From CAZRQL01 sp964602415 (lineage in GTDB: Bacteria; Bacteroidota; Bacteroidia; Cytophagales; Flammeovirgaceae): DNA of 64,000 bases. The DNA is taken from contig CAZRQL010000004.1 of the NCBI GenBank assembly GCA_964602415.1, forward strand, positions 86,018-150,017. Reading direction: 5' to 3'. Position numbers and translations under genes: made by a program. This document shows, piece by piece, positions 34,477 through 44,900 of this stretch; position 1 is the first letter of the stretch, and every line of letters starts with the position of its first letter. The notes under the pieces are model-generated. The model had not been told where the DNA came from. It was given only the letters and a program-made list of their open reading frames with translations, and did not search any database.

Positions 34477-35391
34477 TCATATTTTTTCTAAAATTTCTTT
34501 GCCCCCCTCTTCCAATACCTGTTGGGCTGCCTTTTTACCTATCTCTGTACAGTCTTCAGGCTTTCCTTCTATGTGACAGTGCACTTCTTGTTTGCCGTCA
34601 AGACTGATAACACCCGCCTTTAGATACAGTCTGCCTTGCTCCAATGTGGCCAATCCAAAAGCAGGTACGCTGCAACCTCCGTTGATGTGGTGCAAAAAGG
34701 AACGCTCTGCCGACACACACAGCTCAGTATGTCTGTGGTTAAGAGCAGCTTTTACAGCCGTTCTGAATTTGTCGGAAAGTTTTGGGGAGGCTTGCACGGC
34801 GATAGAGCCTTGGGCGACGGCAGGAGTAAAGACATCCAAAGACAATTCTTCTGTAATCAAATGGTCAAAACCCATTCGGTGCACCCCTGCATACGCCAAA
34901 ATCAAGGCATCACAACTGCCTTCCTCCAATTTTTCGATTCGGGTTTGCAAATTGCCGCGCATGTCCTTGGTTCGACATTTGGGGTAATGGCGGCGAACAG
35001 TAGCCACCCTGCGCACAGACGAAGTGGCGACCGTAAAATCTGCCGAATTGACCAAACGGGCAGAGCGGTTGAAGGAGAGCAATACATCGCAGACCTTCTC
35101 TCGCTCTGTGAAAGCTATGATTTCCAAGCCTTTGGGTTGGGTAGTTTGCATGTCTTTGGCACTGTGCACGGCCAAATCGGCAGTGCCTTCGATTAGCATC
35201 AACTCTAATTCCTCAGTAAATACCCCTTTAGAGCCTATTTTGGCAATGCTTTTATTCAAAACCTTGTCTCCTTTTGTTTCTATGCTTACAATTTCGGTAG
35301 AAAAACCGGCCTCTTCGAGCCTATTGCAGACCCAATCGGCTTGCCAGAGTGCCAGACGGCTTTTTCGGGTGGCTACTTTGAGCGTTTGCAT
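34477..35391 (-). CDS. hemC: Porphobilinogen deaminase (hydroxymethylbilane synthase)
   Basis: HemC (304 residues) polymerises four porphobilinogens in tetrapyrrole synthesis. The start KVATRKSRLALWQA, the DLAVHSAKDM segment (about 77-86) and the cofactor-binding Cys in HINGGCSVPAFG (about residue 241) are all present. It begins 4 nt after the stop of the lipoprotein gene, in a likely eno-lipoprotein-hemC operon. The pathway partner hemJ is at 1070. Confidence 0.96.
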   Translation of the reverse strand: MQTLKVATRKSRLALWQADWVCNRLEEAGFSTEIVSIETKGDKVLNKSIAKIGSKGVFTEELELMLIEGTADLAVHSAKDMQTTQPKGLEIIAFTEREKVCDVLLSFNRSARLVNSADFTVATSSVRRVATVRRHYPKCRTKDMRGNLQTRIEKLEEGSCDALILAYAGVHRMGFDHLITEELSLDVFTPAVAQGSIAVQASPKLSDKFRTAVKAALNHRHTELCVSAERSFLHHINGGCSVPAFGLATLEQGRLYLKAGVISLDGKQEVHCHIEGKPEDCTEIGKKAAQQVLEEGGKEILEKI

Positions 35392-35395
35392 ACTT

Positions 35396-36013
35396 TTAGA
35401 GTTTAATAATTAAGACATCACCTTTTTTCAAAGAGTCCAAATGGATGGTGGCTTGCATTTTGTCGGCACTCAAAACCGCAGATGGGTGGTTGATAGAGCG
35501 TATCTTTTTAGCAAAACCAAGCAGCAACTCACCCGAAAAACCCAACTCATCTTGCTTTATATCTCCCGAATGCTCATATATGAGTGTATTTTTGCCTTTG
35601 AGGCTAAAGAAACGCCTCTGAGAACTGTACACAATATCTTTATCTTTGCTTTCAACGAATTTAAGCAAAAAATTTTCAAAAAGTTGATTCAAAGCCTCTA
35701 AGTCCTTGAACCTTGCGGAGACTATCACTGAGCCTTCGTCAGAGTCATTGATGACTTTTATTTCACTGATTCCCTGTGTGAGAGACAATTCTGTCTCAAT
35801 AGATTCCATTTCTTGGGCATTGAAAAATTCAGCTAAAGAGCCATCGGTTGAGTCGAGTGCAGAGATCATAGCTTTCATTTGGTTGTAAGAAATATAGAGT
35901 CTCACCTTACCTGACCAGTTTGATTCGAATCGGGTTTCCAACGATAGACTACAACCCGTAAGAATAAAAAAAAGGGCTAAGCCAATAGCTTTTGCCCTGT
36001 TAAAAATTATCAT
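35396..36013 (-). CDS. Lipoprotein of unknown function between eno and hemC
   Basis: The ATG at 36013 gives 205 residues with a lipoprotein signal (MIIFNRAKAIGLALFFILTGC). The upstream frame to 36034 only adds residues before the signal. The mature part has alternating strands and amphipathic helices with no motif I recognise. It is 41 nt downstream of eno and 4 nt upstream of hemC, so it is probably co-transcribed with both. It is likely anchored in the envelope. Confidence 0.7.
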   Translation of the reverse strand: MIIFNRAKAIGLALFFILTGCSLSLETRFESNWSGKVRLYISYNQMKAMISALDSTDGSLAEFFNAQEMESIETELSLTQGISEIKVINDSDEGSVIVSARFKDLEALNQLFENFLLKFVESKDKDIVYSSQRRFFSLKGKNTLIYEHSGDIKQDELGFSGELLLGFAKKIRSINHPSAVLSADKMQATIHLDSLKKGDVLIIKL

Positions 36014-36054
36014 ACAAAAAAAGCTACCAAACAATAGACAATAAAATCAAGCGA

Positions 36055-37332
36055 TTAGAAATGGATACCAGGATAATAAGCTACCTCTCCCAACATTTCT
36101 TCGATACGCAGCAATTGGTTGTATTTGGCAATGCGGTCGGTACGGGAAGCAGAGCCTGTTTTGATTTGGCCTGTGTTGAGGGCTACCGCCAAATCGGCGA
36201 TTGTGGCATCTTCCGTCTCGCCCGAGCGATGGGATATGACTGACTTGTAGCGGTTGCTTTTGGCAAGATTGACCGCCGCAATGGTCTCTGTCAAAGTACC
36301 TATCTGATTGACTTTGACAAGGATAGCATTTCCAATATGCTCATCAATGCCCTGCTGAAGGCGTTTGACGTTGGTTACGAAAAGGTCGTCGCCTACCAAT
36401 TGGATCTTGTCCCCGCAAAGTCGGGTCATCTCTTTCCAGCCTGTCCAGTCGTCTTCGGCATGGCCATCTTCGATAGATATAATGGGGTATTTTTTGGCAA
36501 AATCCGCCAAATAAGAAGCCATTTCAACAGAGGTGAGTTTTTCGCCAGTGGATTTATGGAGGTGGTACTGTTGGGTTTTGCTGTCATAAAATTCCGAACT
36601 TGCCACGTCCAAGGCCAAGGCTATCTCTTCGCCGGGCTTGTAGCCTGCCGACTCGATGGCCTTTAGTATCACTTGCACGGCCTCATCGTTGGAGCGCAAG
36701 TTGGGAGCAAAGCCGCCTTCATCGCCTACGTTGGTGGCCATACCCATGTCTTTGAGCACTTTTTTGAGGTGATGAAACACTTCCACGCCCGCCCGTATGG
36801 CTCTGGAAAAAGAGTCAAATTTGATAGGCATGATCATAAACTCTTGGAAATCAATGGAGTTGTCAGCATGACTCCCTCCGTTGATGATGTTCATCATAGG
36901 CACAGGCAAGGTGCGGGCACTCACCCCGCCAATATATCTGAACAAAGGCATTTGGGCTTCTTGAGCCGCCGCCTTGGCGCAAGCCATAGACACACCCAAA
37001 ATGGCATTGGCTCCCAGTTTGGATTTGTTTTCTGTGCCGTCCAAATCCACCATGATTTTGTCAATGGCGTTTTGCTCAAAAACGTCGTGCCCGACCAATT
37101 CTTCGGCTATGGCGTGGTTGACATTGGAAACTGCTTTCAGTACACCTTTGCCCAAATAGGCTGCTTTGTCGCCGTCGCGGAGTTCTACGGCTTCATGGCT
37201 TCCGGTGGAGGCTCCTGAAGGTATGGCAGCCCTGCCCATGTATCCATTTTCGGTTTGGACTTCAACCTCAACAGTGGGATTGCCTCTGGAATCCAAAATC
37301 TGTCTGGCGTGTATTCTTCTTATGTAACTCAT
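36055..37332 (-). CDS. eno: Enolase
   Basis: Enolase (425 residues) interconverts 2-phosphoglycerate and phosphoenolpyruvate in glycolysis. Hallmarks are IHARQILDSRGNPTVEVEV at the N-terminus, PVPMMNIINGGSHADN, the Mg2+-binding LVGDDLFVTN, the catalytic Lys in ILVKVNQIGTLTET and SHRSGETEDATIADLAV. The length is normal. It begins a minus-strand operon with a lipoprotein and hemC. Confidence 0.98.
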   Translation of the reverse strand: MSYIRRIHARQILDSRGNPTVEVEVQTENGYMGRAAIPSGASTGSHEAVELRDGDKAAYLGKGVLKAVSNVNHAIAEELVGHDVFEQNAIDKIMVDLDGTENKSKLGANAILGVSMACAKAAAQEAQMPLFRYIGGVSARTLPVPMMNIINGGSHADNSIDFQEFMIMPIKFDSFSRAIRAGVEVFHHLKKVLKDMGMATNVGDEGGFAPNLRSNDEAVQVILKAIESAGYKPGEEIALALDVASSEFYDSKTQQYHLHKSTGEKLTSVEMASYLADFAKKYPIISIEDGHAEDDWTGWKEMTRLCGDKIQLVGDDLFVTNVKRLQQGIDEHIGNAILVKVNQIGTLTETIAAVNLAKSNRYKSVISHRSGETEDATIADLAVALNTGQIKTGSASRTDRIAKYNQLLRIEEMLGEVAYYPGIHF

Positions 37333-37350
37333 TGGATTATCTTTTGGACG

Positions 37351-37358
37351 TAAACCTA
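37351..37358 (-). promoter_or_regulatory. eno -7 element TAGGTTTA
   Basis: Differs from TAnnTTTG only in the last base, 18 nt before the eno ATG on the minus strand. Confidence 0.45.
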
Positions 37359-37545
37359 CTACAATTTTCAGTGCTGTGCAAAAATGTTATCAGATAGCTA
37401 TGGGATTTTAAAATTCAAGACTTTGTAGATAAAATTGCAACTGTTTTTCTTTAAGAATAGAAATAACTTGGTGTAAAAATTTACGAAATTAAGTTGCAGA
37501 GGCAACCATTTTTTGTAACTACCTGAAAAACAAAATTACAGAGTA

Positions 37546-38010
37546 ATGAAAAAAATTTTATTTGTTTGTTTGGGTAATATCTGCCGCTCGCCTTTGGCCG
37601 AGTGTATTATGCGTAATTTGGTTGAGCAAAGATTTGATGATCAAATATTTGTAATAGACTCTGCGGGTACATCCGGCTATCACCAAGGAGAAGAATCTGA
37701 CCCCAGAGCCCGAAAAGTAGCCCGAGAAAATGGACTCAGCATCACCCACCGCGCCCGACAAATACAACCACAAGATTTTGATAAATTTGATTTGATTATT
37801 GCCATGGATGGTTCGGTAAAACAAAAAATCGAAGAAATGGGGATAAATTGGGGCAAAACACACCATCACATAGAGTTGATGAGAAAATACGACGACCAAC
37901 AAAGTTGTCAGGACGTTGCCGACCCCTACTATGGAAGCGATGAAGATTTTAGGAATTGCTACCAAATCATTTTGGAGAGTTGTAAAAACTTGGAAAAACA
38001 TTTGAATTGA
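37546..38010 (+). CDS. Low-molecular-weight protein tyrosine phosphatase
   Basis: A 154-residue cytoplasmic phosphatase. The P-loop CLGNICRSPL (about residues 8-17) contains the nucleophilic Cys and the Arg, and the catalytic Asp is in VADPYYG (about 125-131). Such enzymes dephosphorylate tyrosine kinases of polysaccharide export or small phospho-substrates; none is adjacent here. Its stop overlaps the amidase start (TGATG), so the two genes are translationally coupled. Confidence 0.93.
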   Translation: MKKILFVCLGNICRSPLAECIMRNLVEQRFDDQIFVIDSAGTSGYHQGEESDPRARKVARENGLSITHRARQIQPQDFDKFDLIIAMDGSVKQKIEEMGINWGKTHHHIELMRKYDDQQSCQDVADPYYGSDEDFRNCYQIILESCKNLEKHLN

Positions 38011-39041
38011 TGCGTGCCAAGTTCTTGATATTGTTGGTTTTGCTGTGGCCTAATCTTTACTACGCCCAAAGCTCAAAGAGCATCAAAAAACCAAATCCCG
38101 TCAAAAGGAGCACCAAGAAAATCCAGCCCAAACCAAAAACTCAAAAGGCCGCCGCAAACAAAATCGTATTCCGTAAAGACGGCAAAAAATTTGAAGACAC
38201 GGTGGCGCGCAATCCTTTTGGCTGTACCATCGTGATAGACCCGGGGCACGGCGGCAAAGACCCGGGGCGTGAAGCCGGTGGCAAAGGGTTTCAACATGAA
38301 AAAGAACTGGCACTTGAAATTGCCATTCTGGTGGGGGAATACTTGGAAGAAATGCTGCCCTCTGCCAAATTGGTCTTTACCCGCGAAGACGACGTAACGG
38401 TCTCACTCGAAGAGCGCGTCAATCTGGCCAACAAAATCCGTGCAGACTACTTTGTGAGCATACACCTGAACTCCAACCCAAACCGACACATCAAAGGCTC
38501 AAGAACACATATCCATGACCACAATTTCAAAATAAGCAAGATGTTGGCCTTGGCCATCGAGGAGCAATACAAAAAAATCGGCCACACCAGTAGGGGTGTC
38601 CAAAGTGCCAAAGATAGAGGAGAGAACTTGTATGTGTTGCAATACACCGAAATGCCCGGGGTGCTTACAGAAGTCGGTTTTTTAACCAATCCCGAAGAAG
38701 AAGCCTTTTTGAATAGCAAAGAAGGCCAAGAAAAAATCGCCAAGTGTATCGCCAACGCTATTGCTGAAGTGGTTACTACCAAACACCGCTTAGAAGTACA
38801 CAAAAGCTATTATTGTGTGCAGATAGAAGCCTCAGACACCCCCCAAGACCTCAATGCCAAACGGTTTAAGGATTTGGGCATGCAAGTGCGGGAAGTCTTG
38901 GCACCGGAAAGCCAATTGTATCGCTACAAATATGTGGTGGGAAGGGAATACGAAGAAAATCTGGCGCGGGAACTGGCGGCCAAAATCCGCAATGCGGGGT
39001 TTAAAGGGGCTTTTGTGGTGAGAATTGACCCCCAAAATTAA
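38010..39041 (+). CDS. N-acetylmuramoyl-L-alanine amidase with C-terminal SPOR-like region
   Basis: A 343-residue exported zinc amidase that cleaves the bond between peptidoglycan glycan and peptide. A signal peptide (about 1-19, ending YYAQ) and a basic linker precede the Amidase_3 domain (about 70-265). Its metal ligands lie in VIDPGHGGKDPG, HEKELALEIA and FVSIHLNSNPN; the catalytic Glu is in PGVLTEVGFLTN. The C-terminal about 75 residues (YYCVQIEAS to FVVRID) resemble a SPOR septal-binding domain. The real start is the ATG at 38010. Confidence 0.93.
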   Translation: MRAKFLILLVLLWPNLYYAQSSKSIKKPNPVKRSTKKIQPKPKTQKAAANKIVFRKDGKKFEDTVARNPFGCTIVIDPGHGGKDPGREAGGKGFQHEKELALEIAILVGEYLEEMLPSAKLVFTREDDVTVSLEERVNLANKIRADYFVSIHLNSNPNRHIKGSRTHIHDHNFKISKMLALAIEEQYKKIGHTSRGVQSAKDRGENLYVLQYTEMPGVLTEVGFLTNPEEEAFLNSKEGQEKIAKCIANAIAEVVTTKHRLEVHKSYYCVQIEASDTPQDLNAKRFKDLGMQVREVLAPESQLYRYKYVVGREYEENLARELAAKIRNAGFKGAFVVRIDPQN

Positions 39042-39094
39042 TCATTTGAGGGTGAAAATTTGACTACCTGCTTGCAAGCGCAGGATTCGTTAGC

Positions 39095-39102
39095 TACTTT
39101 TG
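39095..39102 (+). promoter_or_regulatory. -7 element TACTTTTG for sdhC
   Basis: An exact TAnnTTTG match, 23 nt before the ATG at 39126. Confidence 0.5.
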
Positions 39103-39125
39103 GGCAATAACTCTCAAATTTGATT

Positions 39126-39830
39126 ATGAGCTGGATTACTAAAACACTTACTTCCTCGATTGGTCGAAAAGTGATTATGTCACTTACAGGTCTTTTTTTG
39201 ATTTCTTTCCTCTTGGTGCACCTTTCGGGTAATTTTTTGTTGCTCAAAGGTGATGAAGGAGCGGCCTTCAATCTTTACACTAAGTTCATGACAACCAATC
39301 CTGTAATCAGAGTGTTGGAACTGGGGCTTGTAGCCGGATTTGGCTTGCATATTTACACGGGTCTGTTGTTGTCAAGAATCAACAACAAAGCCCGCCCCGT
39401 CAAATACCATTACGAAAACCCTTCTGTGTCAAGCAATTGGTTCTCAAGAAACATGGTGCTTTCAGGGGTGATAGTGTTGCTGTTTTTGTTGCTGCACCTC
39501 TACAATTTTTGGGTTCGCTACCACTTCCAAGGCGATACGCTCAATGTACAAACCATAGATGGCAAATCGTACTTGGATATGTACCAAGCCGCCGTCGAAA
39601 CTTTCAAAATGTGGTGGTACACAGCGGTTTATTTGTTGGCTTTTTTGCTATTGGCTTTTCATTTGAACCATGGATTCCAAAGTGCTTTCCAATCTTTGGG
39701 GCTTAATCACCCCAAATACAATCCGGCTATCAAGGGGCTGGGTACTTTGGTAGCTTTTGCCATTCCTGCGGGATTTGCACTTATTGCAATAGCTATGTTT
39801 TTGAAAGCCAATGATATAATTGGCCTTTAA
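39126..39830 (+). CDS. sdhC: Succinate dehydrogenase cytochrome b subunit
   Basis: A 234-residue membrane protein of the cytochrome b558 family that anchors succinate dehydrogenase/fumarate reductase. Five transmembrane helices carry the heme-ligand His residues (LLVHLSGNFLL, GLHIYTGLLLS, LLLHLYNFWV, AFHLNHGFQS). The frame extends to a TTG at 39120 but the ATG at 39126 (MSWITKTL) fits the family. sdhA and sdhB usually follow; here a terminator and an opposing gene follow instead, so this copy is isolated. Confidence 0.92.
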   Translation: MSWITKTLTSSIGRKVIMSLTGLFLISFLLVHLSGNFLLLKGDEGAAFNLYTKFMTTNPVIRVLELGLVAGFGLHIYTGLLLSRINNKARPVKYHYENPSVSSNWFSRNMVLSGVIVLLFLLLHLYNFWVRYHFQGDTLNVQTIDGKSYLDMYQAAVETFKMWWYTAVYLLAFLLLAFHLNHGFQSAFQSLGLNHPKYNPAIKGLGTLVAFAIPAGFALIAIAMFLKANDIIGL

Positions 39831-39847
39831 ACTTCATGTTTTCAAAT

Positions 39848-39886
39848 AAAAAAGGGAGTCCGAAAAATCAGGACTCCTTTTTTTTT
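39848..39886 (+). terminator. Terminator of sdhC
   Basis: GGAGTCC pairs with GGACTCC, extended by A/T pairs, and is followed by a long T run. It confirms that sdhC ends its transcript. Confidence 0.88.
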
Positions 39887-40021
39887 GTAATCAGGCTTAT
39901 TACAAAAATCTGTGAGTTAAATCTGTTTTATCTGTATTCTATTTTGGAGCAAAGATGACAGGGATTAAACAGATGGAAAACAGAGCTTTTCAGTCAATGT
40001 TAAAAAGTTAATCAAACTCTT

Positions 40022-41377
40022 TTAGTTTATCGTCCTCACTCCCCTACCCCCTGAAGTATTGCGGCGTTCTTTGCCGCCCAAATCCATGTAGTACCTGTCT
40101 GAAATAGCCAAATCCCGAAAAGTATAGCTCAAATCATTCTTTATCAGACTATTCCAAGCTCCCCCGCGATAGCCGCCTGTCTCAGGCCATGCTGTCGGCG
40201 TAGAGAGGTTGCCATCACCATGCCGGGCTTTAAAGTCCGTAACTCGCACAGATACGCACATTTCCCAGACGTTGCCGGCAAGCTCCCTAATCCCCCACAC
40301 ACTCGCTCCCGCACTAAAACGGTCATCGCCTTGCCCAAAACCACAGCGCAAAGGCCCTTGCAAAAAGTCAGCACCCCAAAGCCCCCCGCTATTAGCCAAA
40401 CCCCCACCCAATGAGGCCTGTTCTGTAACTGTTTCATTTTCAAAACCATCAAAAACAACCGTATTGGCATTGACAAATAAGGCAGTCCCCCATGGAAAGC
40501 CCTTTTCAATGAGCGAGTCAGTGCCTCGTGCCGCCTTTTCAAACTCCAGTTCGGTGGCAGGACGCAAAGCCGCCCAATCCAAATAAGCAGTCAAGTCCTG
40601 CCAAGACAAAAAATTGCAAGCTCGGTGCGGGGTCGGGGTCTCATAACGGCCTTGAGAGGTCATGGTTATCGTATTCCTAAAAGAGTCCATCCCGTTGATA
40701 ACCATTGCCAAACCCGGCGAAGCAGAGGCCGTTCTTTCTATTTGTTGGGCTTTGGTGAGGGTATTGAGAAACTCAGCGTATTGGGCTTGAGAAATTTCGT
40801 ATTTCATCATATAAAAACCAGCGTATCCCTTGGGATAGGTCTCGGGCAGGTTCACTGTAAGGTCTTGGTTTTTAATGGTCAAATCCATTTTGCTCTCGCC
40901 AGTTACTCTGACAGGCTGCTTGGTTTGTGCACCCAGCAACGAAAACTGGCAAGCCGTATCCCCCAAAACAAACTCGCCCCGAGGAACGTAAACCATTTCA
41001 ACAGCAAAAAGTTTGATTTGCAAATATTTATCCGACTGAAAGTTTTTAAACTCTACTTCAAAATCGCCCGAAATCGAATCGAAAGCCCCTGTTTGGAAAG
41101 TGTAAACCATGATTCCTTTGGCATCATCGGGAACAGCCACTGCCAAATTGCCGCTTGCCGTAGCTATATCGAGGTGCTCAAACAATAGAGATTCTGTTTG
41201 GCCTTTGGCAAAAACCCAAACGGCATCGTGATTGTCGGCTCGCCAAGCGTTATGCCAACCAATGGAAAAAGCCAGTTTACCTGAGCTATTTACATGCAAG
41301 TTTTTTATAGTCAGCCCATTGGAGTAGCCCACTGAACAACAAAAACAGGCCATAGCCAATCCGATAATTGTTCTCAT
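40022..41377 (-). CDS. Exported FGE/SUMF1-fold protein
   Basis: The Met at 41377 gives 451 residues starting with a signal peptide (MRTIIGLAMACFCCSVGYSN); the upstream frame to 41461 overlaps the preceding gene and is unlikely. After an N-terminal beta domain (about 20-140) comes a formylglycine-generating-enzyme-type domain (about 145-450): VYVPRGEFVLGD, MKYEISQAQYAEFLN, LRPATELEFEKAARG, WEMCV, YRGGAWNS and GGRGVRTIN. In Bacteroidota this fold also serves in gliding/T9SS proteins such as GldJ/GldK, but it lacks a lipobox. Activity is unknown. Confidence 0.8.
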   Translation of the reverse strand: MRTIIGLAMACFCCSVGYSNGLTIKNLHVNSSGKLAFSIGWHNAWRADNHDAVWVFAKGQTESLLFEHLDIATASGNLAVAVPDDAKGIMVYTFQTGAFDSISGDFEVEFKNFQSDKYLQIKLFAVEMVYVPRGEFVLGDTACQFSLLGAQTKQPVRVTGESKMDLTIKNQDLTVNLPETYPKGYAGFYMMKYEISQAQYAEFLNTLTKAQQIERTASASPGLAMVINGMDSFRNTITMTSQGRYETPTPHRACNFLSWQDLTAYLDWAALRPATELEFEKAARGTDSLIEKGFPWGTALFVNANTVVFDGFENETVTEQASLGGGLANSGGLWGADFLQGPLRCGFGQGDDRFSAGASVWGIRELAGNVWEMCVSVRVTDFKARHGDGNLSTPTAWPETGGYRGGAWNSLIKNDLSYTFRDLAISDRYYMDLGGKERRNTSGGRGVRTIN

Positions 41378-41378
41378 C

Positions 41379-41864
41379 TCAATATAAATAAACCCCTGCT
41401 TGTTCGCCATCAAAAACCACGCTGATGTGTTGCCTGAAAGTAGTAGATAGCTCATAACCAACTACATCGGCAGCAATAGGAAACAGTGTGTGTCCTCTAT
41501 TGACCATAACGGCCACAGAGATTTTGTCTATTTGCAGAGTACCAAAAGCCGCCAAAGAATAAAACAGCGTTCGCCCGGTATTGAGCACATCGTCTATCAA
41601 AAGTAGGTTTTTAGGCACGTACTCCAAGTCAATCAAGCCAAAACGATGCGGCTCGGCTTTATTGATTTCGATGGTGATGCTCTCAACTTGAATAGGAGAA
41701 ATTGCGCTGAGTTGCTCTGAAAGCAAATCGGCAAGCCTGCGGCCACCGCCTGCAATTCCGGCCATGGTAATTTTTTCAAAATCATCGTTTTGCTCCCAAA
41801 TATTGTAGGCCATCCGCCTTATTTTTTGCTGCAACTTCTGCTTTGAGAGAATCATATTTTCCAT
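41379..41864 (-). CDS. PyrR-like phosphoribosyltransferase
   Basis: A 161-residue type I phosphoribosyltransferase. The PRPP-binding motif is NLLLIDDVLNTGRTL (about 86-100), and VMVNRGHTLFPIAADVVG resembles PyrR. PyrR proteins bind uridine nucleotides, regulate pyr transcription and have weak uracil PRTase activity. No pyr genes are adjacent, so regulation here is only a possibility. It is followed after one base by the exported FGE-fold gene. Confidence 0.78.
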   Translation of the reverse strand: MENMILSKQKLQQKIRRMAYNIWEQNDDFEKITMAGIAGGGRRLADLLSEQLSAISPIQVESITIEINKAEPHRFGLIDLEYVPKNLLLIDDVLNTGRTLFYSLAAFGTLQIDKISVAVMVNRGHTLFPIAADVVGYELSTTFRQHISVVFDGEQAGVYLY

Positions 41865-41883
41865 AAAAACTGCTTTTGGCCTG

Positions 41884-41891
41884 CAAACTTA
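41884..41891 (-). promoter_or_regulatory. -7 element TAAGTTTG for the phosphoribosyltransferase
   Basis: An exact TAnnTTTG match on the minus strand, 19 nt before the ATG at 41864. Confidence 0.55.
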
Positions 41892-41935
41892 CCCAATTTT
41901 GGTTCGATTTGGGATGTAGTGCTTCAAAAGAGAAA

Positions 41936-44900
41936 TTATACGTAGTACCTCTTCAATCGAACAGTAAAAGTAGTACCTACATCGGGCGTGCTTTCGACTG
42001 AAATACTGCCTCTCATGGCTTCTACTTGTCGTCTGGTAAAAAACAATCCCAATCCGCGCCCCTCCGTTCCTTCGTGAAAGCGGCTGCGCATCTTAAAAAG
42101 TCTATTTCTATGTTTTTCTAAATCAATACCTATGCCTTTGTCGGCGACAATAAAAACCACCTCATCTTTATCGTAATAAGCACTGATAGAAATCTCTGCT
42201 TTTTTGAAATTCTTGCGGTATTTGATGGCATTGGTGAGCAAGTTGTTGATGATGCTGTCCAAGTAAGCAGGTATGGCCTGAACAAAAATATCTGGGGCAA
42301 TATCTATATGCAACTCGGCGTGGCTCTCAATTTGGCTTTTCAAAAGAACTATGTTTTGCTCAACGGCCTGCAACAAATGAATCCCTTCTTGTGGTTGAAA
42401 ACTGGCTTCATGTTCGATGGTCAGCAACTCGTTCATGGCGTGGATGGTATCATCGAGTTGCTTAATGGTAGTGTCCAAAAGCCCCAGCATTTGTTCGTCG
42501 CTGGGATTTTCCCTGAGCAGTGTATTGATTCCCAAAAGATTGGCTACATAAGAGCGAATATTGTGCGAGGTGATATAAGCGTATTCGTTGAGCACTTGAT
42601 TTTGGTCTTTTGTAATCTGCAAGAGTTTGACTGTGTCTTGCTCTTGGTTTTTTCTATCGGTTATGTCGTAGATATAACCGTACCAGGTCATTGCTCCGTC
42701 GGGCATTCTTTCGGGCGAGGCAATGCCTGCCAACCAAATAACTTTTCCATCAAGGCCTATTTTCCGCCATTCGTGTTTCCATAGCTCAAGGGTTCGTGCA
42801 GATGTTTTTATGCTTTCTGCCAATAGGGTCGCATCGGTGTCCCATATATTTCTGAAGGCATTTCTTCCGTCTTTCAACAGCTCTTCGGACGAGTGTCCAA
42901 ACATTCGCACGCCGGAACTCACATAAGGAAAGTAGCTGCTTCCATCCGGCCTGAGAACAAACTGATAAATAAACCCCGGCAAATGCTGGACAATTTTTTC
43001 AATCCTCTCATCAAGTTCCCGTTTTTGTGTTTGGGCTTGTCTTTCGAGTGTGATGTCTAAACTTGAGCCAACAATATAGCCATTTAATAAATTGGTTTTC
43101 ACTGGTGTAAGGGTGGTTCGCCAAATTCTTGCACCACCCGGCAGGGTCAATTCCTCTTCATAGACGATGGGTTGGTTTGCATTCCAACAACGTAGGTAAT
43201 TGGCTTCTATCTGATCGCCCAAAGACTCTCCTAACAGTTCATGCGGAGTTTTGTCCCTAAATTTTTCTAAAGGAATGCCTGTAAGCCTTTGGTGGGTCTG
43301 ATTGCTTCGCAGGTAAACAAACTTACCTGAATTGACTTTGATAAGAAATAAGGCATCTTGAGTGCCTTGAAATACTTTTTCGTATTCATAGGCCAATTTC
43401 TGAAATTCAAATTCGGCTACTTTACGCTCTGTGATGTCATTGAAAGAAATGACAACACCCAATTTTTCGCCGTCTCTCATCTTGGCTTGGAAAAGTTTGA
43501 TATCATACCAGCAAGGGCCTTCCCCAAAATCAATCAACCGCTCAAGTTCTATTTTTTCACCGTCGGATGCTTGAACCACCAAAGCCGATATTTCTTGCTT
43601 GACAGAAGAAGGCAAAAAATTTGTAAAGGGCAAGCCATAAATGTTTTGATTGAATCGGGCAAAAAAGTTTTTGGCGGCTTTGTTTACATAAATAACAACA
43701 AAATCTCTGTTTATCAACAATATAGCTTGTGGTAAACTATCAGAGACTGATGCCAAAATAGCCTCAGATTCCTCGAGGTCTTGTTTGATAAGGGTAAGCT
43801 CTTCGAGGTTGGTTCTCAGTTCTTCATCGGCTACCAATAGTCTTTCATTTTGTTTGATGAGTTCGTGCTCCAACTTTTTGCGTGCATTGATATCTTGAAA
43901 CGTGCCATACAACCTTTTGCACTCCCCATCCTCAAATTCCACCAAGCCCAAAGCCCTGACCCAGACGGTATTGCCTTTGGCCGTAACAATCTGCAACTCT
44001 TCGTCAAAGGGTTCGCCTTTTTCTATTGCATTGGCTACTACTTGCGCTATTCTTTCTCTGGAATAGCCTTCTTTGTAAAATTGAATCCCATTTTCGACCG
44101 TAGAAACAAAGTCCGGCTCAACCTCATGAATTTCACGGGTTACCCTGCTCCATATACTGGTTTTTGTTTTCAAATCCACCTCCCAAGTGCCTATTCTGGC
44201 GGCGGCGTTAGACCGCTCCAACAGCTCTTTGGTCTTGGCCAATGTTTGCTCCGTTACAAACGAGCGGGTAATGTCATAAAAACTAATCAAAATGGTATGT
44301 CTCTCCCCTGTGAGTGAACTGCTAAGTGGCCAGCTACGCACCTTAAGCCATATAAGAGGCTCATTTTCTGCTTTTTGGAAGCCTAAAGAAGTCTGATAAA
44401 ACTGTTGAGACTCTGTGGCAAAAAGCTCTTTAAGTTCTGCAACTGTGTAGGGCGATAAATTGGGCTTGAAAATCTTAAAAGGCCGATGCTTAAGATTCAG
44501 TATCTGTTCTCTGTCAAGTGAGAGAATTTTTTCAACTGCATTGTTGAAACTCAGTATATTGAAGTCTTTATCCAAAATCAACAACCCATCACTAATACTG
44601 TGAAACAACGCGTAGTAAAGTTGTTCCGAAAGATGTTGCTGCTCATCCTTGTATTTAGAAAGAGTGATATCTTGATAATCCCCAATCAAAGCAGTCGCTC
44701 GTCCATCAAGTGCTCTATCTATCGCATTGATTTTCAATAAAAAAAATCTTAGTTGACCTCTTATTTTACTTCTGTGGGTAAGGCTGAGGGTTTGGAGTTG
44801 TCCGCCAACGACTTCTTGGATTTGTTGGCTGAAATTGTCGGTATTTTGCTCGCTGTCGAGCATCTCAAGCCATTGGGCAAAATTTGAAGGCTTGTCGTCA

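Noticed and set aside
36673..37218. Open frame on the + strand opposite enolase
   Set aside because: The reading is low-complexity His/Gly-rich antisense to a strongly conserved gene.
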